In this document: positions 13,759 through 20,749 of the stretch, in pieces
Layout of the letters: every line of letters starts with the position of its first letter
Numbering within the stretch: the first letter of the stretch is position 1
Origin: CAYLZO01 sp964387775
Lineage (GTDB): Bacteria; Chloroflexota; Anaerolineae; JAAYZQ01
Length of the DNA: 22,121 bases
Direction: 5' to 3'
Assembly: GCA_964387775.1 (NCBI GenBank)
Contig: CAYLZO010000065.1
Location: 1-22,121, forward strand
The notes under the pieces: model-generated
Seen by the model: the letters and a program-made list of their open reading frames with translations, nothing else
Databases searched by the model: none
Told to the model about the DNA's origin: nothing
Translations under genes and position numbers: made by a program

Positions 13759-15524
13759 CTGGTGACCGGGTCCCGGCGGGGCCGGGGCAGAAAGCGGCCC
13801 AGGATCTGGGACAGGAAAAAGCAGGCGGCCCGGGGCAGGTTCAGCTTGATACCGGTCAGGGGCACGTTCAGCTCGGTCTTGTCACAGACGGTGGAGAGGT
13901 TGGCATTGTCCACCTGGGGCTTGATGGCCCGCAGCAGCTTGGCCCGGCGTTCCGCGTCCTCGATGCTCAGGATGTCGTCCACCTGGCTGATGAGCCGCCG
14001 CGCCTTGAGGATGCGCGCCTCGGTGGCCTCGGCCTGGGCGGCGTCCACCAGGCCATAGCGGGCCTTGAGGCGATTGAGCCGCAGGCCGGCCTCGTAGGTG
14101 CTGTCCACGATTTCGTCGCGGTTCATCCACTCCGTCTCGTAGTTCAAGACGTACTTCCAGCTGGGCTGGACCAGCGCCTGGCGGTGCTCCTCCAGGGTGC
14201 GGGCAAAGAAGCGATAGCCGTAGCGCTCCGGGTTCTCAAAGACCGGGCTGCCAGGGTCGAGGAAGGGGGCCAGCGGCGAGATGAAGGGGATGAGGCGGCG
14301 GCCCGGCCCCGGATCAATCTCGCGCATCAGGTACTCGCAATAGTCCACGGTGTCCATCACCGATTGGTAGTCCTGCTTGGGCAGGCCGATCATGAAAAAG
14401 ACGTCGAGCCGCTTGACGCCGTGCTCCAGGGCGTAGCGCATGGTGGCTTCCATGGGCGCGTTTTTGTAGGGGCGGCCAAAGGCGGCGCGCACCTCTTCAC
14501 TGTGGGTCTCCAGCGAGACCTCCAGCGTCCAGTTGGGCATCGCCTCCGAGAGCCGCCGGACAAACGCCCGGTCGGCGGCGTCGAACAGCTCGACGATAAC
14601 GGGCCCCTGGTAGCCGTGGATGGCCCGCAGGAAGCGGTCGGCGTATTCCTCGCCGGGCTGGCGGATGTCGCCCAGGATAAAGACCGGCCCCTTGCTAAAG
14701 CGGGCGATGTTGCGGATGTCCTGGGCCAGGTCCTCGGGCGCGCGGTAGGCGGGCTGCCGGCGGTTGTGGAGGGCGGCAAAGGTCGCCGCCGAGCCACCGC
14801 AGGTGCGGCAGTTGTGAGTGCAGCCCCGGACGCTCAGCGCGGCCGTGATCGGATAGCCCAGCCAGCCCTTGAAGGGCACGAAACTCGCCAGGTCGCGGTA
14901 GCGGGCCACGGCCTTGACCACGTAGCTGTAATCGATGAGGACGTGGTCCAGGCTGTCGGGGCTGTAGGTCAGCTCGTTGACGCGCACGGTGCCAGCGGAA
15001 TCCTGCCAGGTCAGGTTCGGGACCTCGGCCAGGGGGGGCGCCTTGGGCTGGCCGGTGAGGTGCTGCATCAGGCGCAGCACCGGCACTTCGGTCGAGTCGC
15101 CGCGCACCACGAAATCGACCTCGGGGCGGCGGGCCAGCTCTTCGTGAAAATAGGTAGACGAAAAGCCGCCGAACATCACCGGCACGTCGGGATGGTGTTT
15201 TTTGCAGAGCCGGGCGACCTCGATAGCGCCGTGGGCGTGGGGCATCCAGTGCAGGTCGATGCCAAAGGCCGCCGGCCGGAGCTTCTGGATCATCTGCTCG
15301 GCATCGAAGCGGTCGCTGTTGAGCATGCGCACCGCCAGGTTGGCAATGCGGGCCTTTAGCCCGTGTCGCTCCAGGTACTCGGCGATGGTGGTCAGGCCGA
15401 TGGGATACATTTCAAAGACCGGTGTGCTGGGAACCAGGTCACTCACCGGCCCGTACAAGATCGATTTTTTCCGAAAGTCGTACACGCTCGGGGCGTGCAA
15501 CAGTACCAGGTCTGCTTGAGGCAT
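13755..15524 (-). CDS. B12-binding domain / radical SAM protein
   Basis: 589 residues. The N-terminal Rossmann-like cobalamin-binding-type domain (about 1-150) includes YPIGLTTIAEYLERHG, FGIDLHWMPHAHGAIEVA and PVMFGGFSSTYFHEEL. It lacks a clear DxHxxG motif. The radical SAM domain has RGCTHNCRTCGGSAATF, with cluster cysteines C235, C239 and C242 (CX3CX2C). Later come LEVSLETHSEEVR and DVFFMIGLPKQDY, typical of the TIM barrel. A helical C-terminal region follows. The CGGS context resembles the subfamily annotated TIGR04190 (B12-binding/radical SAM, uncharacterised); this match is from memory. The reaction is unknown. ATG 15524 has GGAG eight bases upstream. Downstream the PfkB kinase overlaps by the TTGA tetranucleotide. 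Confidence 0.9.
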   Translation of the reverse strand: MPQADLVLLHAPSVYDFRKKSILYGPVSDLVPSTPVFEMYPIGLTTIAEYLERHGLKARIANLAVRMLNSDRFDAEQMIQKLRPAAFGIDLHWMPHAHGAIEVARLCKKHHPDVPVMFGGFSSTYFHEELARRPEVDFVVRGDSTEVPVLRLMQHLTGQPKAPPLAEVPNLTWQDSAGTVRVNELTYSPDSLDHVLIDYSYVVKAVARYRDLASFVPFKGWLGYPITAALSVRGCTHNCRTCGGSAATFAALHNRRQPAYRAPEDLAQDIRNIARFSKGPVFILGDIRQPGEEYADRFLRAIHGYQGPVIVELFDAADRAFVRRLSEAMPNWTLEVSLETHSEEVRAAFGRPYKNAPMEATMRYALEHGVKRLDVFFMIGLPKQDYQSVMDTVDYCEYLMREIDPGPGRRLIPFISPLAPFLDPGSPVFENPERYGYRFFARTLEEHRQALVQPSWKYVLNYETEWMNRDEIVDSTYEAGLRLNRLKARYGLVDAAQAEATEARILKARRLISQVDDILSIEDAERRAKLLRAIKPQVDNANLSTVCDKTELNVPLTGIKLNLPRAACFFLSQILGRFLPRPRRDPVTS

Positions 15525-15540
15525 CGATCAATCTCCAAAA

Positions 15541-15623
15541 CTCGATGAACCAACGATCAATGACCAACTTCCTACGACGGAGAGTTTGGTCATTGGGATT
15601 TGCTCATTGGTTCATTGGTCATT
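15541..15623. repeat. Inverted and direct TCATTGG-type repeats between moxR and the radical SAM gene
   Basis: AATGACCAACT (15559-15569) pairs with AGTTTGGTCATT (15583-15594) with one bulged T. GAACCA (15547-15552) matches TGGTTC (15607-15612) further out. TCATTGG is repeated directly (15590-15596, 15604-15610 and 15611-15618 region). The element fills the whole spacer down to the moxR stop. Confidence 0.6.
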
Positions 15624-16577
15624 TTACTGTGGTCGTACGCGGGCGCCGGGCACCGGCGTGCTGTCCAGGATCTCCTGGATGACGCCCCGGGGGTCTATGT
15701 TTTTGATGCGGGCCGAGGGGCTGATGATGAGCCGGTGGGCCAGGGTGACCATGGTCAGGGCTTTCAGGTCGTCGGGGGTGACGTAATCGCGGCCCAGGAG
15801 GGCGGCACGGGCCTGCGCCGTCTTGTAGAGGGCAATGCTGCCCCGGGGGCTGGCCCCCAGGTAGACGTCGGGGTGCTTGCGGGTGGCCGTCACCAGCCGG
15901 ACGATGTACTCTTTGACCAGATCGTCCAGGTACACGTCCCTGATCCGTTCCTGGGCCTCGATGAGCTCCTGGGCTGTGACAACCTGCTCGATGCGGGTGA
16001 TGGGGTGGGTGTGCTGCTGGCGGTTGAGCATCGTGATCTCGTCTGAGCTGCCCGGATAGCCCAGCCGGATGCGCATCATAAAGCGGTCGAGCTGGGCTTC
16101 GGGCAGGGGAAAGGTCCCCTCGTACTCGATGGGGTTCTGCGTGGCGAGCACCAGGAAGGGTTGGTCCATGGGATAGGTCACGCCGTCCACCGTGATCTGT
16201 CGCTCCTCCATCGCTTCGAGAAGGGCCGATTGGGTCTTGGGGGTAGCCCGGTTGATCTCGTCGGTGAGCACGATCTGGGCCATGACCGGACCGGGCCGGA
16301 ACTCGAACTCGCGGGTCTTTTGGTTAAAAACCGATACGCCGGTCACGTCGCTGGGCAGCATGTCGGGCGTGAACTGGATGCGGCGGAAGGTGCAGCCCAG
16401 CGACTTGGCCACCGACTTGGCCAGCATCGTCTTGCCGGTGCCGGGCACGTCCTCGATGAGCAAGTGGCCCTGGCACAGGAGAGCGATAAGGGTCAGTTGC
16501 ACCGCATCGTGCTTGCCGACGATGACCTCTTCCACGTTCTCTGCAATCCTCTGGCCGATCTCTTGTACCTGTTTCAT
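15624..16577 (-). CDS. MoxR family AAA+ ATPase
   Basis: 317 residues, full-length for the family. Walker A is DVPGTGKT at 43-50, followed by MLAKSVAKSLGCTFRRIQFTPD. Walker B is VLTDEINRATPKTQ at about 103-116. Sensor 1 is LATQNPIEYEGTFPLPEAQLDRF. The C-terminal lid has GASPRGSIALYKTAQARAAL and DYVTPDDLKAL. MoxR ATPases act as chaperone-like maturation factors and are usually encoded with DUF58, VWA and transglutaminase-like genes. None of those is next to it here: the following gene on the strand is the B12/radical SAM gene after about 100 bp. ATG 16577 has AGAGG upstream. The target is unknown. Confidence 0.95.
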   Translation of the reverse strand: MKQVQEIGQRIAENVEEVIVGKHDAVQLTLIALLCQGHLLIEDVPGTGKTMLAKSVAKSLGCTFRRIQFTPDMLPSDVTGVSVFNQKTREFEFRPGPVMAQIVLTDEINRATPKTQSALLEAMEERQITVDGVTYPMDQPFLVLATQNPIEYEGTFPLPEAQLDRFMMRIRLGYPGSSDEITMLNRQQHTHPITRIEQVVTAQELIEAQERIRDVYLDDLVKEYIVRLVTATRKHPDVYLGASPRGSIALYKTAQARAALLGRDYVTPDDLKALTMVTLAHRLIISPSARIKNIDPRGVIQEILDSTPVPGARVRPQ

Positions 16578-16662
16578 ATTCTCAACCTCTGGTTTCTGGA
16601 GTCCTCAGTTCGTTCCGGGTCGCGGCCCCGATCCAAAGTCGCAAATCGTAATCCGAGGGGGG

Positions 16663-16668
16663 ATTATA
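16663..16668 (-). promoter_or_regulatory. Extended -10 element for moxR
   Basis: On the minus strand TGGTATAAT gives an extended -10 (TGn plus a perfect TATAAT), about 85 bases upstream of ATG 16577. The -35 region is poor, which fits an extended -10 promoter. Confidence 0.5.
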
Positions 16669-16731
16669 CCAGGTTTTTGGGGAAAAGGGTAGTTGCCGAT
16701 GGCCGAATACCGCTATTCTCAGCGTGGAACC

Positions 16732-16817
16732 AGACCTTTAGGTTTTTTGCTCAGACCGACGTCTCGGAGCCGGGCAGTCCGGCTCCGATCCCTCAAAGGC
16801 CAAAACCCTGAAGATCT
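16732..16817. repeat. Imperfect inverted-repeat element with internal GC hairpin
   Basis: The outer arms AGACCTTTAGGTTTTTTGC (16732-16750) and GCCAAAACCCTGAAGATCT (16799-16817) are imperfect inverted repeats with small gaps. Inside, CGGAGCCGG (16765-16773) pairs perfectly with CCGGCTCCG (16779-16787). It looks like a small mobile or REP-type element between divergent promoters. Confidence 0.5.
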
Positions 16818-16847
16818 CGCCGAGTGGGTGAGACTGGCGGGCCGCAA

Positions 16848-16877
16848 TTGGCAAAATTCTTCGTCCTGAGGTACAAT
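16848..16877 (+). promoter_or_regulatory. Promoter of the zinc-ribbon protein gene
   Basis: TTGGCA (16848-16853), 18-base spacer, TACAAT (16872-16877). The expected transcript start is about 22 bases before ATG 16907, leaving a short leader with GGAAGGA. Confidence 0.7.
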
Positions 16878-16906
16878 GGGGCCAATCGGGCCTGGAAGGA
16901 AGGGCT

Positions 16907-17443
16907 ATGGACGCTGAAGAAAAGGTTGAAGTCGTTCCGGGACAGGACGTCTGTCCCGAGTGCGGTGCCGAAGAAGAGGGTTACTTTTGCCGCACCTGTG
17001 GCGCCCTGCTGCGCGGCGAGGAGATGGTCCTCTGCCCCCGTTGTCACCAGATCGTGCCTGAGGGCGACTATTGCAATCGCTGCGGCCAGAGCCTCGGCGG
17101 TATCGCGCTGCAACTGCGCCAGCTCGCCATGGCCGGCGATGCCTTTTGGGTCACGTCCGAGTCCGTAGAGCCGGATGGGGGACCCGAACCGACCACGTTC
17201 CAGCCCGACCAGAGCATAGATTTGGAGGATGCCGAGTTGCCCGACTGGCTGCAAGAGATACCAACCGAGACGGCCCCGGCGGAGGTGGAAACGCGCATCT
17301 ACCCGGCCCTCCAGCCGATTCAAGATCGCGAGCCTTCGGGCACGAGCAACCGTTTCCTCATCCTCGTGATTCTCCTGATGCTGGTCTTGATGGTGGGGCT
17401 GATGATGTTGACGCTCTTTGTCCTGCTCGGCGGGCGTGGATAG
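16907..17443 (+). CDS. Double zinc-ribbon protein with C-terminal membrane anchor
   Basis: 178 residues. Two consecutive zinc ribbons use four CxxC knuckles: C16/C19 with C28/C31, and C43/C46 with C56/C59, in a DZR-like layout. An acidic, disordered middle region contains the short motif ELPDWLQEIP at about residues 110-119. One TM helix at about 149-175 (FLILVILLMLVLMVGLMMLTLF) ends three residues before a GGRG tail. The ribbons would face the cytoplasm with the helix as a tail anchor. ATG 16907 follows GGAAGGA. The Nudix gene starts 39 bp downstream, so the two may be co-transcribed. Molecular role unknown. Confidence 0.88.
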   Translation: MDAEEKVEVVPGQDVCPECGAEEEGYFCRTCGALLRGEEMVLCPRCHQIVPEGDYCNRCGQSLGGIALQLRQLAMAGDAFWVTSESVEPDGGPEPTTFQPDQSIDLEDAELPDWLQEIPTETAPAEVETRIYPALQPIQDREPSGTSNRFLILVILLMLVLMVGLMMLTLFVLLGGRG

Positions 17444-17482
17444 ATGCACGCTGTGAGAGACGGAAGGGTAGAGGCGTAGGCC

Positions 17483-17962
17483 GTGCCCATCCCGCCCCAC
17501 ATCGTCTTTTTGCGGAAGCACGTCGGCCACGCGACGCTGCTCTTGCCCGCCACGGCGGCCGTGATCCTCGACGAAGCGGGCCGCGTGCTGCTGATTCGTA
17601 GGGGCGACGGGCGCGGCTGGTCGCTGCCCGGCGGCTTCCTGGAGCCGGGGGAGCGGGTCGCCGAGTCCGTCGTGCGCGAGGTGTACGAGGAAACCGGGCT
17701 GGAAGTCGAGCCGGAGCGGATCGTGGGCGTTTACTCGGACCCGGCTCACACCCACATCACCTATCCCAACGGCGACGAGGTTCACTTTGTGAGCACGACC
17801 TTTGCCTGCCGGGTGGTGGGCGGCACGCTCCGCGCCGATGGCGACGAGTCCTTGGAAGTCGCCTTCTTTCCCCCCGACGCCCTGCCCGGCGAGATCGTCT
17901 GCGACCACGAGATCCGTATTCGCGATGCATTGGCCGGCCGCCAAGCCGCCTTCTTTCGCTAA
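17483..17962 (+). CDS. Nudix hydrolase
   Basis: 159 residues with a complete Nudix box: G51, E57, then REVYEETGL at 65-73 (GX5EX7REUXEEXGU). The preceding WSLPGGFLEPGE and RVLLIRRGDGRG are typical of Nudix enzymes acting on nucleotide sugars, (d)NTPs or ADP-ribose. THITYPNGDEVHFVSTTFACRVVGG resembles the central strand pair of ADP-ribose-type members, but the substrate cannot be fixed. The start is GTG 17483 with GAGG eight bases upstream. The following gene begins 8 bp after the stop, indicating an operon. Confidence 0.9.
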   Translation: MPIPPHIVFLRKHVGHATLLLPATAAVILDEAGRVLLIRRGDGRGWSLPGGFLEPGERVAESVVREVYEETGLEVEPERIVGVYSDPAHTHITYPNGDEVHFVSTTFACRVVGGTLRADGDESLEVAFFPPDALPGEIVCDHEIRIRDALAGRQAAFFR

Positions 17963-17970
17963 AGAGCCCC

Positions 17971-18750
17971 ATGTCCAGGATTTTCGACGACTTTGCCCGG
18001 GGTCCGGCACCCCACTGGGTCCGGCTGGCCGCCGGTCACGCCGACGTCGAGTGGGAGCCGGGCCGGCTGCGCTTCGTCGTCCACGACGCGGCGGACGACC
18101 AGTTGGCGGATGCCGAGATCGGCGACTATCGCAACCGGCGCCGCAAAGATCTACCGTGGCGCCCGCCACTGCGCCTGGCCGTCCGCGCCCGGTTCTCGCA
18201 CCCCGCCGAGGCGCAGAGTGGCACCAGTGGCTTCGGCTTCTGGAACAACCCCTTCGCGCTGCCCAGCGGCGACTTGCTGGCTCCGCCCAATGCCCTATGG
18301 TTCTTTTGCGCCTCGGTCCGTTCCGACATGGTGACGGCCCCCGGGCTGCCGGGCAGCGGCTTTCGGGCAGAGATGATCCACGGCGGGGAGATGCCGCGCT
18401 GGCTGATGCGTCTCGCCAACCGATTGCTGCAAGTGCCCGGCCTGACGCCGCTCCTCTATCGCGCCGCTCAAACCCAGGTCAACGCCGACGCGGTGCGGCT
18501 CGACGGAGTGGAGATAACAGATTGGCACGATTACGTCCTCTTTTGGAGCCGGTCGGAGGTGATCCTTGGCGTGGACGAGCGAGAGGTCCTGCGCGCGCCC
18601 GATCCCCCATCGATGCCGCTGGGCTTTGTGGCCTGGTGTGACAACCAGGTGGCCGTCGCCCGGCCTGACAGTGAATTTCGCTTTGGCCTGGAGCGGGTGC
18701 CTGGCCGCCAGTGGCTGGAACTGGAATACGTCGAGATCGAGATGCTGTAG
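17971..18750 (+). CDS. Conserved-looking protein of unknown function, beta-rich
   Basis: 259 residues, no signal peptide and no TM segment. The sequence alternates short strands with loops: VEWEPGRLRFVVHDAADDQ, LRLAVRARFSHPAEAQSGTSGFGFWNNPF, DYVLFWSRSEVILGVDEREVL and MPLGFVAWCDNQVAVA. This pattern (a GFGFWN strand facing a WCDNQ strand) recalls concanavalin-like jelly-roll folds such as GH16/LamG. I see no ExDxxE catalytic motif of GH16, so a non-catalytic or different role is likely; this is inference only. A helical insertion (MLRLANRLLQVPGLTPLLYRA region, about 145-168) interrupts it. It sits 8 bp after the Nudix gene, so it is probably co-expressed. I do not recognise a named family. Confidence 0.75.
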   Translation: MSRIFDDFARGPAPHWVRLAAGHADVEWEPGRLRFVVHDAADDQLADAEIGDYRNRRRKDLPWRPPLRLAVRARFSHPAEAQSGTSGFGFWNNPFALPSGDLLAPPNALWFFCASVRSDMVTAPGLPGSGFRAEMIHGGEMPRWLMRLANRLLQVPGLTPLLYRAAQTQVNADAVRLDGVEITDWHDYVLFWSRSEVILGVDEREVLRAPDPPSMPLGFVAWCDNQVAVARPDSEFRFGLERVPGRQWLELEYVEIEML

Positions 18751-18793
18751 GGAATAGGAAGTGGTCACCTCTGGCGCACCTGCTGGCGGTAAA

Positions 18794-18822
18794 TTGACAA
18801 GGTGGACCAATGCGAGTATAAT
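18794..18822 (+). promoter_or_regulatory. Consensus sigma70 promoter of tRNA-Leu
   Basis: TTGACA (18794-18799), exactly 17 bases, TATAAT (18817-18822). Both hexamers are perfect consensus. Transcription would start only a few bases before the tRNA 5' end at 18834. Confidence 0.92.
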
Positions 18823-18833
18823 GGCGTTTGCAG

Positions 18834-18919
18834 GCCCCCGTGGCGGAACTGGCATACGCGGCAGGTTGAGGACCTGTGCCCGCAAGGGCGTGGAGGTTCA
18901 AATCCTCTCGGGGGCACCA
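18834..18919 (+). tRNA. tRNA-Leu (anticodon GAG)
   Basis: 86 nt. Acceptor arms GCCCCCG (18834-18840) and CGGGGGC (18909-18915) pair fully, followed by discriminator A and encoded CCA (18917-18919). The anticodon stem GCAGG/CCTGT encloses the loop TTGAGGA, giving anticodon GAG, which reads CUC/CUU. A long variable arm (TGCCCGCAAGGGCG) marks a class II tRNA, and the T arm GGAGG-TTCAAAT-CCTCT is regular. It is a stand-alone transcription unit with its own promoter and terminator. Confidence 0.96.
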
Positions 18920-18920
18920 G

Positions 18921-18948
18921 AAGGGGCGCGATGATCGCGCCCCTTTGT
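18921..18948 (+). terminator. Rho-independent terminator of tRNA-Leu
   Basis: A near-perfect palindrome AAGGGGCGCGAT (18921-18932) / ATCGCGCCCCTT (18934-18945) with a central G is followed by TTTGTTC. It begins two bases after the encoded CCA. Confidence 0.88.
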
Positions 18949-18954
18949 TCATTC

Positions 18955-19046
18955 CCTAACCCGGCCAGAGCCGGAACCAAGAGGGCAAAATGCTGTCCAC
19001 AGAATCCTTGTGCAATGTGTCAGGATTTCTTGGGTTAGGCCCTATC
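18955..19046 (+). repeat. Dispersed 92-bp element, copy A (CCTAACCC...GGGTTAGG ends)
   Basis: The terminal inverted repeats CCTAACCC (18955-18962) and GGGTTAGG (19032-19039) enclose CCGGCCAGAGCCGGAACC, a GGGCAAAATGCTGTCCAC block and a hairpin AATCC...GGATT. CCCTATC (19040-19046) beyond the right end is also shared with copy B. The right end contains the stop codon (19037-19035) of the minus-strand DUF624 gene. No target-site duplication is evident. Confidence 0.88.
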
Positions 19047-19745
19047 GGCGGCTCCTGGCCGGTACGGCTCTTTCTTGACGTGGGCCAGCCGGCTGCGGGT
19101 GGCGTGGTTAAAGACCAGGAAAAAGAGAGAAGCTGCAAAGACGACCAGCGGCACAGAGAGGAGCACAGAGAGCGCCCCCAGGATTGCCAGCAGCACGCCC
19201 AGCACCAGCGAGAACCCGGGCGTGAGGACAACCATAGCCAATGCGTTGCGCAGGGCCAGAAGCACCTTCTCCTCTGCCTGTGCCAGGACCATGGGGAACC
19301 AAAAAACCTGGACCAGGAGCCAGTAAGCGCCTACCACCACCCAGGCGCTAAAGGCGAAAGCGGTCCAGGCGCCCTGAAGGATGACGCCGTAGAACTGGAG
19401 GTTGGCGGCGATCAAGATCAGCACTACGAGATTGATCCCGGCGACGGCCAGGCTTTTGGCCCAGTAGCGCCGCAGGCCGAGCACAAAGATTCCCCAGTTT
19501 GCCGGTCTGCCGCGGCTGACCTGATTGGCCACGTAGCATAGGGCGCCGGAGACGAGGGGCAACGGCAAGGCAAGGAGAAAGCCGTAGATAAGCATCGATC
19601 CCAAGGGTGTGTCGTCGAGGACGAAAAAAGGGACCAGGGGGAGGACAAGCGTCAAGCTCCACAGCACGTTCAGGAGAACCAGCCAGACAAACTCGTCCCA
19701 GAGATCTCGCAGGCTGTATTGTACGACACGTAGCGCATCAATCAT
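19035..19745 (-). CDS. DUF624/YesL-like integral membrane protein
   Basis: 236 residues with about five to six TM helices. The start MIDALRVVQYSLRDLWDEFVWLVLLN is typical of the DUF624/YesL family, which often accompanies carbohydrate ABC transport genes. The remaining hydrophobic segments include PLPLVSGALCYVANQ and LALRNALAMVVLTPGFSLVLG. ATG 19745 has GGAGG four to five bases upstream and a strong promoter. The last codons and the TAA stop (19037-19035) fall inside repeat copy A, so the C-terminal tail (KKEPYRPGAADRA) was probably altered by the insertion. Divergent from the PadR regulator, which might control it. Role unknown. Confidence 0.85.
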   Translation of the reverse strand: MIDALRVVQYSLRDLWDEFVWLVLLNVLWSLTLVLPLVPFFVLDDTPLGSMLIYGFLLALPLPLVSGALCYVANQVSRGRPANWGIFVLGLRRYWAKSLAVAGINLVVLILIAANLQFYGVILQGAWTAFAFSAWVVVGAYWLLVQVFWFPMVLAQAEEKVLLALRNALAMVVLTPGFSLVLGVLLAILGALSVLLSVPLVVFAASLFFLVFNHATRSRLAHVKKEPYRPGAADRA

Positions 19746-19789
19746 TGTCCCTCCGGTGTGGCAGCAGACGCGAGTTCGAATTGTCTCCG

Positions 19790-19818
19790 ACTATAGCATA
19801 TCCATCACGGGTTGTCAA
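19790..19818 (-). promoter_or_regulatory. Promoter of the DUF624 gene
   Basis: On the minus strand TTGACA (19818-19813), 17 bases, TATAGT (19795-19790). It lies about 45 bases upstream of ATG 19745. Near-consensus. Confidence 0.8.
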
Positions 19819-19891
19819 CGGATTTGGAGCGCTGTTGGAGAATACGGGTTCAAAGCTGAAGCCTTGGGCGGCAGGAGCACGGCTCCAAAAT

Positions 19892-19920
19892 TTGCCCGAG
19901 CGCTCAGATTGTGGTATAAT
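19892..19920 (+). promoter_or_regulatory. Promoter of the padR-type gene
   Basis: TTGCCC (19892-19897), 17 bases, TATAAT (19915-19920). It lies about 45 bases before the GTG start at 19966, in an AT-rich patch unlike the surrounding DNA. Confidence 0.7.
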
Positions 19921-19954
19921 ATAGCAGGACAACATATATCGAATTGAGCTATAT
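19919..19954. promoter_or_regulatory. Candidate operator overlapping the padR -10
   Basis: ATATAGC (19919-19925) and GCTATAT (19948-19954) form a perfect inverted repeat that overlaps the last bases of the -10 box and the likely start site. PadR proteins bind AT-rich dyads and often repress their own genes, so autoregulation is plausible. This is inference from position. Confidence 0.45.
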
Positions 19955-19965
19955 AGGCTGGCGCG

Positions 19966-20511
19966 GTGACTCTTCGTGATTTTGTTTTGGGTTTGCTGGT
20001 CCAGGAGTCGATGTCGGGCTATGACATCAAGCAGCGGCTCAAGCGCCTGGGGTGGTTGATCGACAGCCCGAGTTTCGGGAGTCTTTATCCAATCCTGCGC
20101 ACGCTGCTGGAAGAGGGCCTGGTCACGGTTGAGGTGGTTCCCGGTTTCGACCGGCCGCCTCGCAAGATCTATAGCGTCACGGAGGCAGGAAAAGCAGCAC
20201 TACGAGGTTGGCTGGATCAAGGGGTTGAGCCGGGCGCATCCTTGAAGGCTTTTGTGATGCGCCTCTTTCTGGCAGGTAATCTGCCGCGTGCTTCGCTCCT
20301 CGCTGACCTTGCGCAGCGGCGCAGGCAAGTTGCAGCTCATCACAAAGACTTGGTGCAGACTGCACAAGGCACCGGCCAGGAACTGAGCTTGGGACAGACG
20401 TTGACCTTGGACTATGGGTTGGCACTATCCACGGCCGAGTTGGCTTGGCTGGACCAAACGCTCGATCGGTTGTCCATTCAGCCGCCACCACAGGAGGCAA
20501 GCGAGCACTAG
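19966..20511 (+). CDS. PadR family transcriptional regulator
   Basis: 181 residues. The N-terminal winged helix is characteristic: LRDFVLGLLVQESMSGYDIKQRLK, SPSFGSLYPILRTLLEEGLVTVE, then PRKIYSVTEAGKAALRGWL. The C-terminal half (about 90-170) is the helical PadR dimerisation domain of the Vir-like subfamily (LKAFVMRLFLAGNLPRASLL). It binds operator DNA as a dimer and usually represses transporters or stress genes in response to a small molecule. The start is GTG 19966, with no strong Shine-Dalgarno visible. The divergent DUF624 gene is the most likely target together with itself. Confidence 0.9.
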   Translation: MTLRDFVLGLLVQESMSGYDIKQRLKRLGWLIDSPSFGSLYPILRTLLEEGLVTVEVVPGFDRPPRKIYSVTEAGKAALRGWLDQGVEPGASLKAFVMRLFLAGNLPRASLLADLAQRRRQVAAHHKDLVQTAQGTGQELSLGQTLTLDYGLALSTAELAWLDQTLDRLSIQPPPQEASEH

Positions 20512-20749
20512 AGCGCACCCGCTCCTTGACTGGAGGGGCGCCACAAACGTGAATCAGAACGCTGGTTTCTAGTTTGGGTGAATCTGGTTTCCAATCTCCC
20601 ATTGGACCCGGTTCATGTCGCAATTGTGGTTGGCGGCCGAGCCGGGTCTTTTTGTCTGCCCTTGGCGGCAAAGCCGGAGGCGCAATCTGCGCCTTGAGCG
20701 GAACATAGAGTCTGGCGCGAGACATACACAGAAAAAGGAGGTGAACGAG
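20512..20749 (+). promoter_or_regulatory. Leader region of rpsU
   Basis: This 238-bp non-coding stretch contains a weak promoter-like pair (TTGACT 20526-20531, 17 bases, GTGAAT), a terminator-like structure at 20605-20653, a perfect hairpin AGGCGCA-ATC-TGCGCCT at 20678-20694, and AGGAGG at 20736-20741. The order promoter, terminator, hairpin, ribosome site allows attenuation, but the terminator may simply end padR. Confidence 0.45.
20605..20653 (+). terminator. Terminator-like stem with T run between padR and rpsU
   Basis: GACCCGG (20605-20611) pairs with CCGGGTC (20642-20648), followed directly by TTTTTG. The loop is about 30 bases, longer than usual. Confidence 0.55.

Larger units (their letters stand above)
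16578..16906. promoter_or_regulatory. 329-bp divergent intergenic region
   Basis: It separates moxR (minus) from the zinc-ribbon gene (plus). It contains an extended -10 for moxR at 16663-16668, an imperfect inverted-repeat element at 16732-16817 and a plus-strand promoter at 16848-16877. No coding sequence is supported. Confidence 0.65.

Noticed and set aside
20177..20725. Minus-strand frame of 182 codons opposite padR
   Set aside because: Antisense to a clear PadR domain and lacking any family motif or ribosome site.
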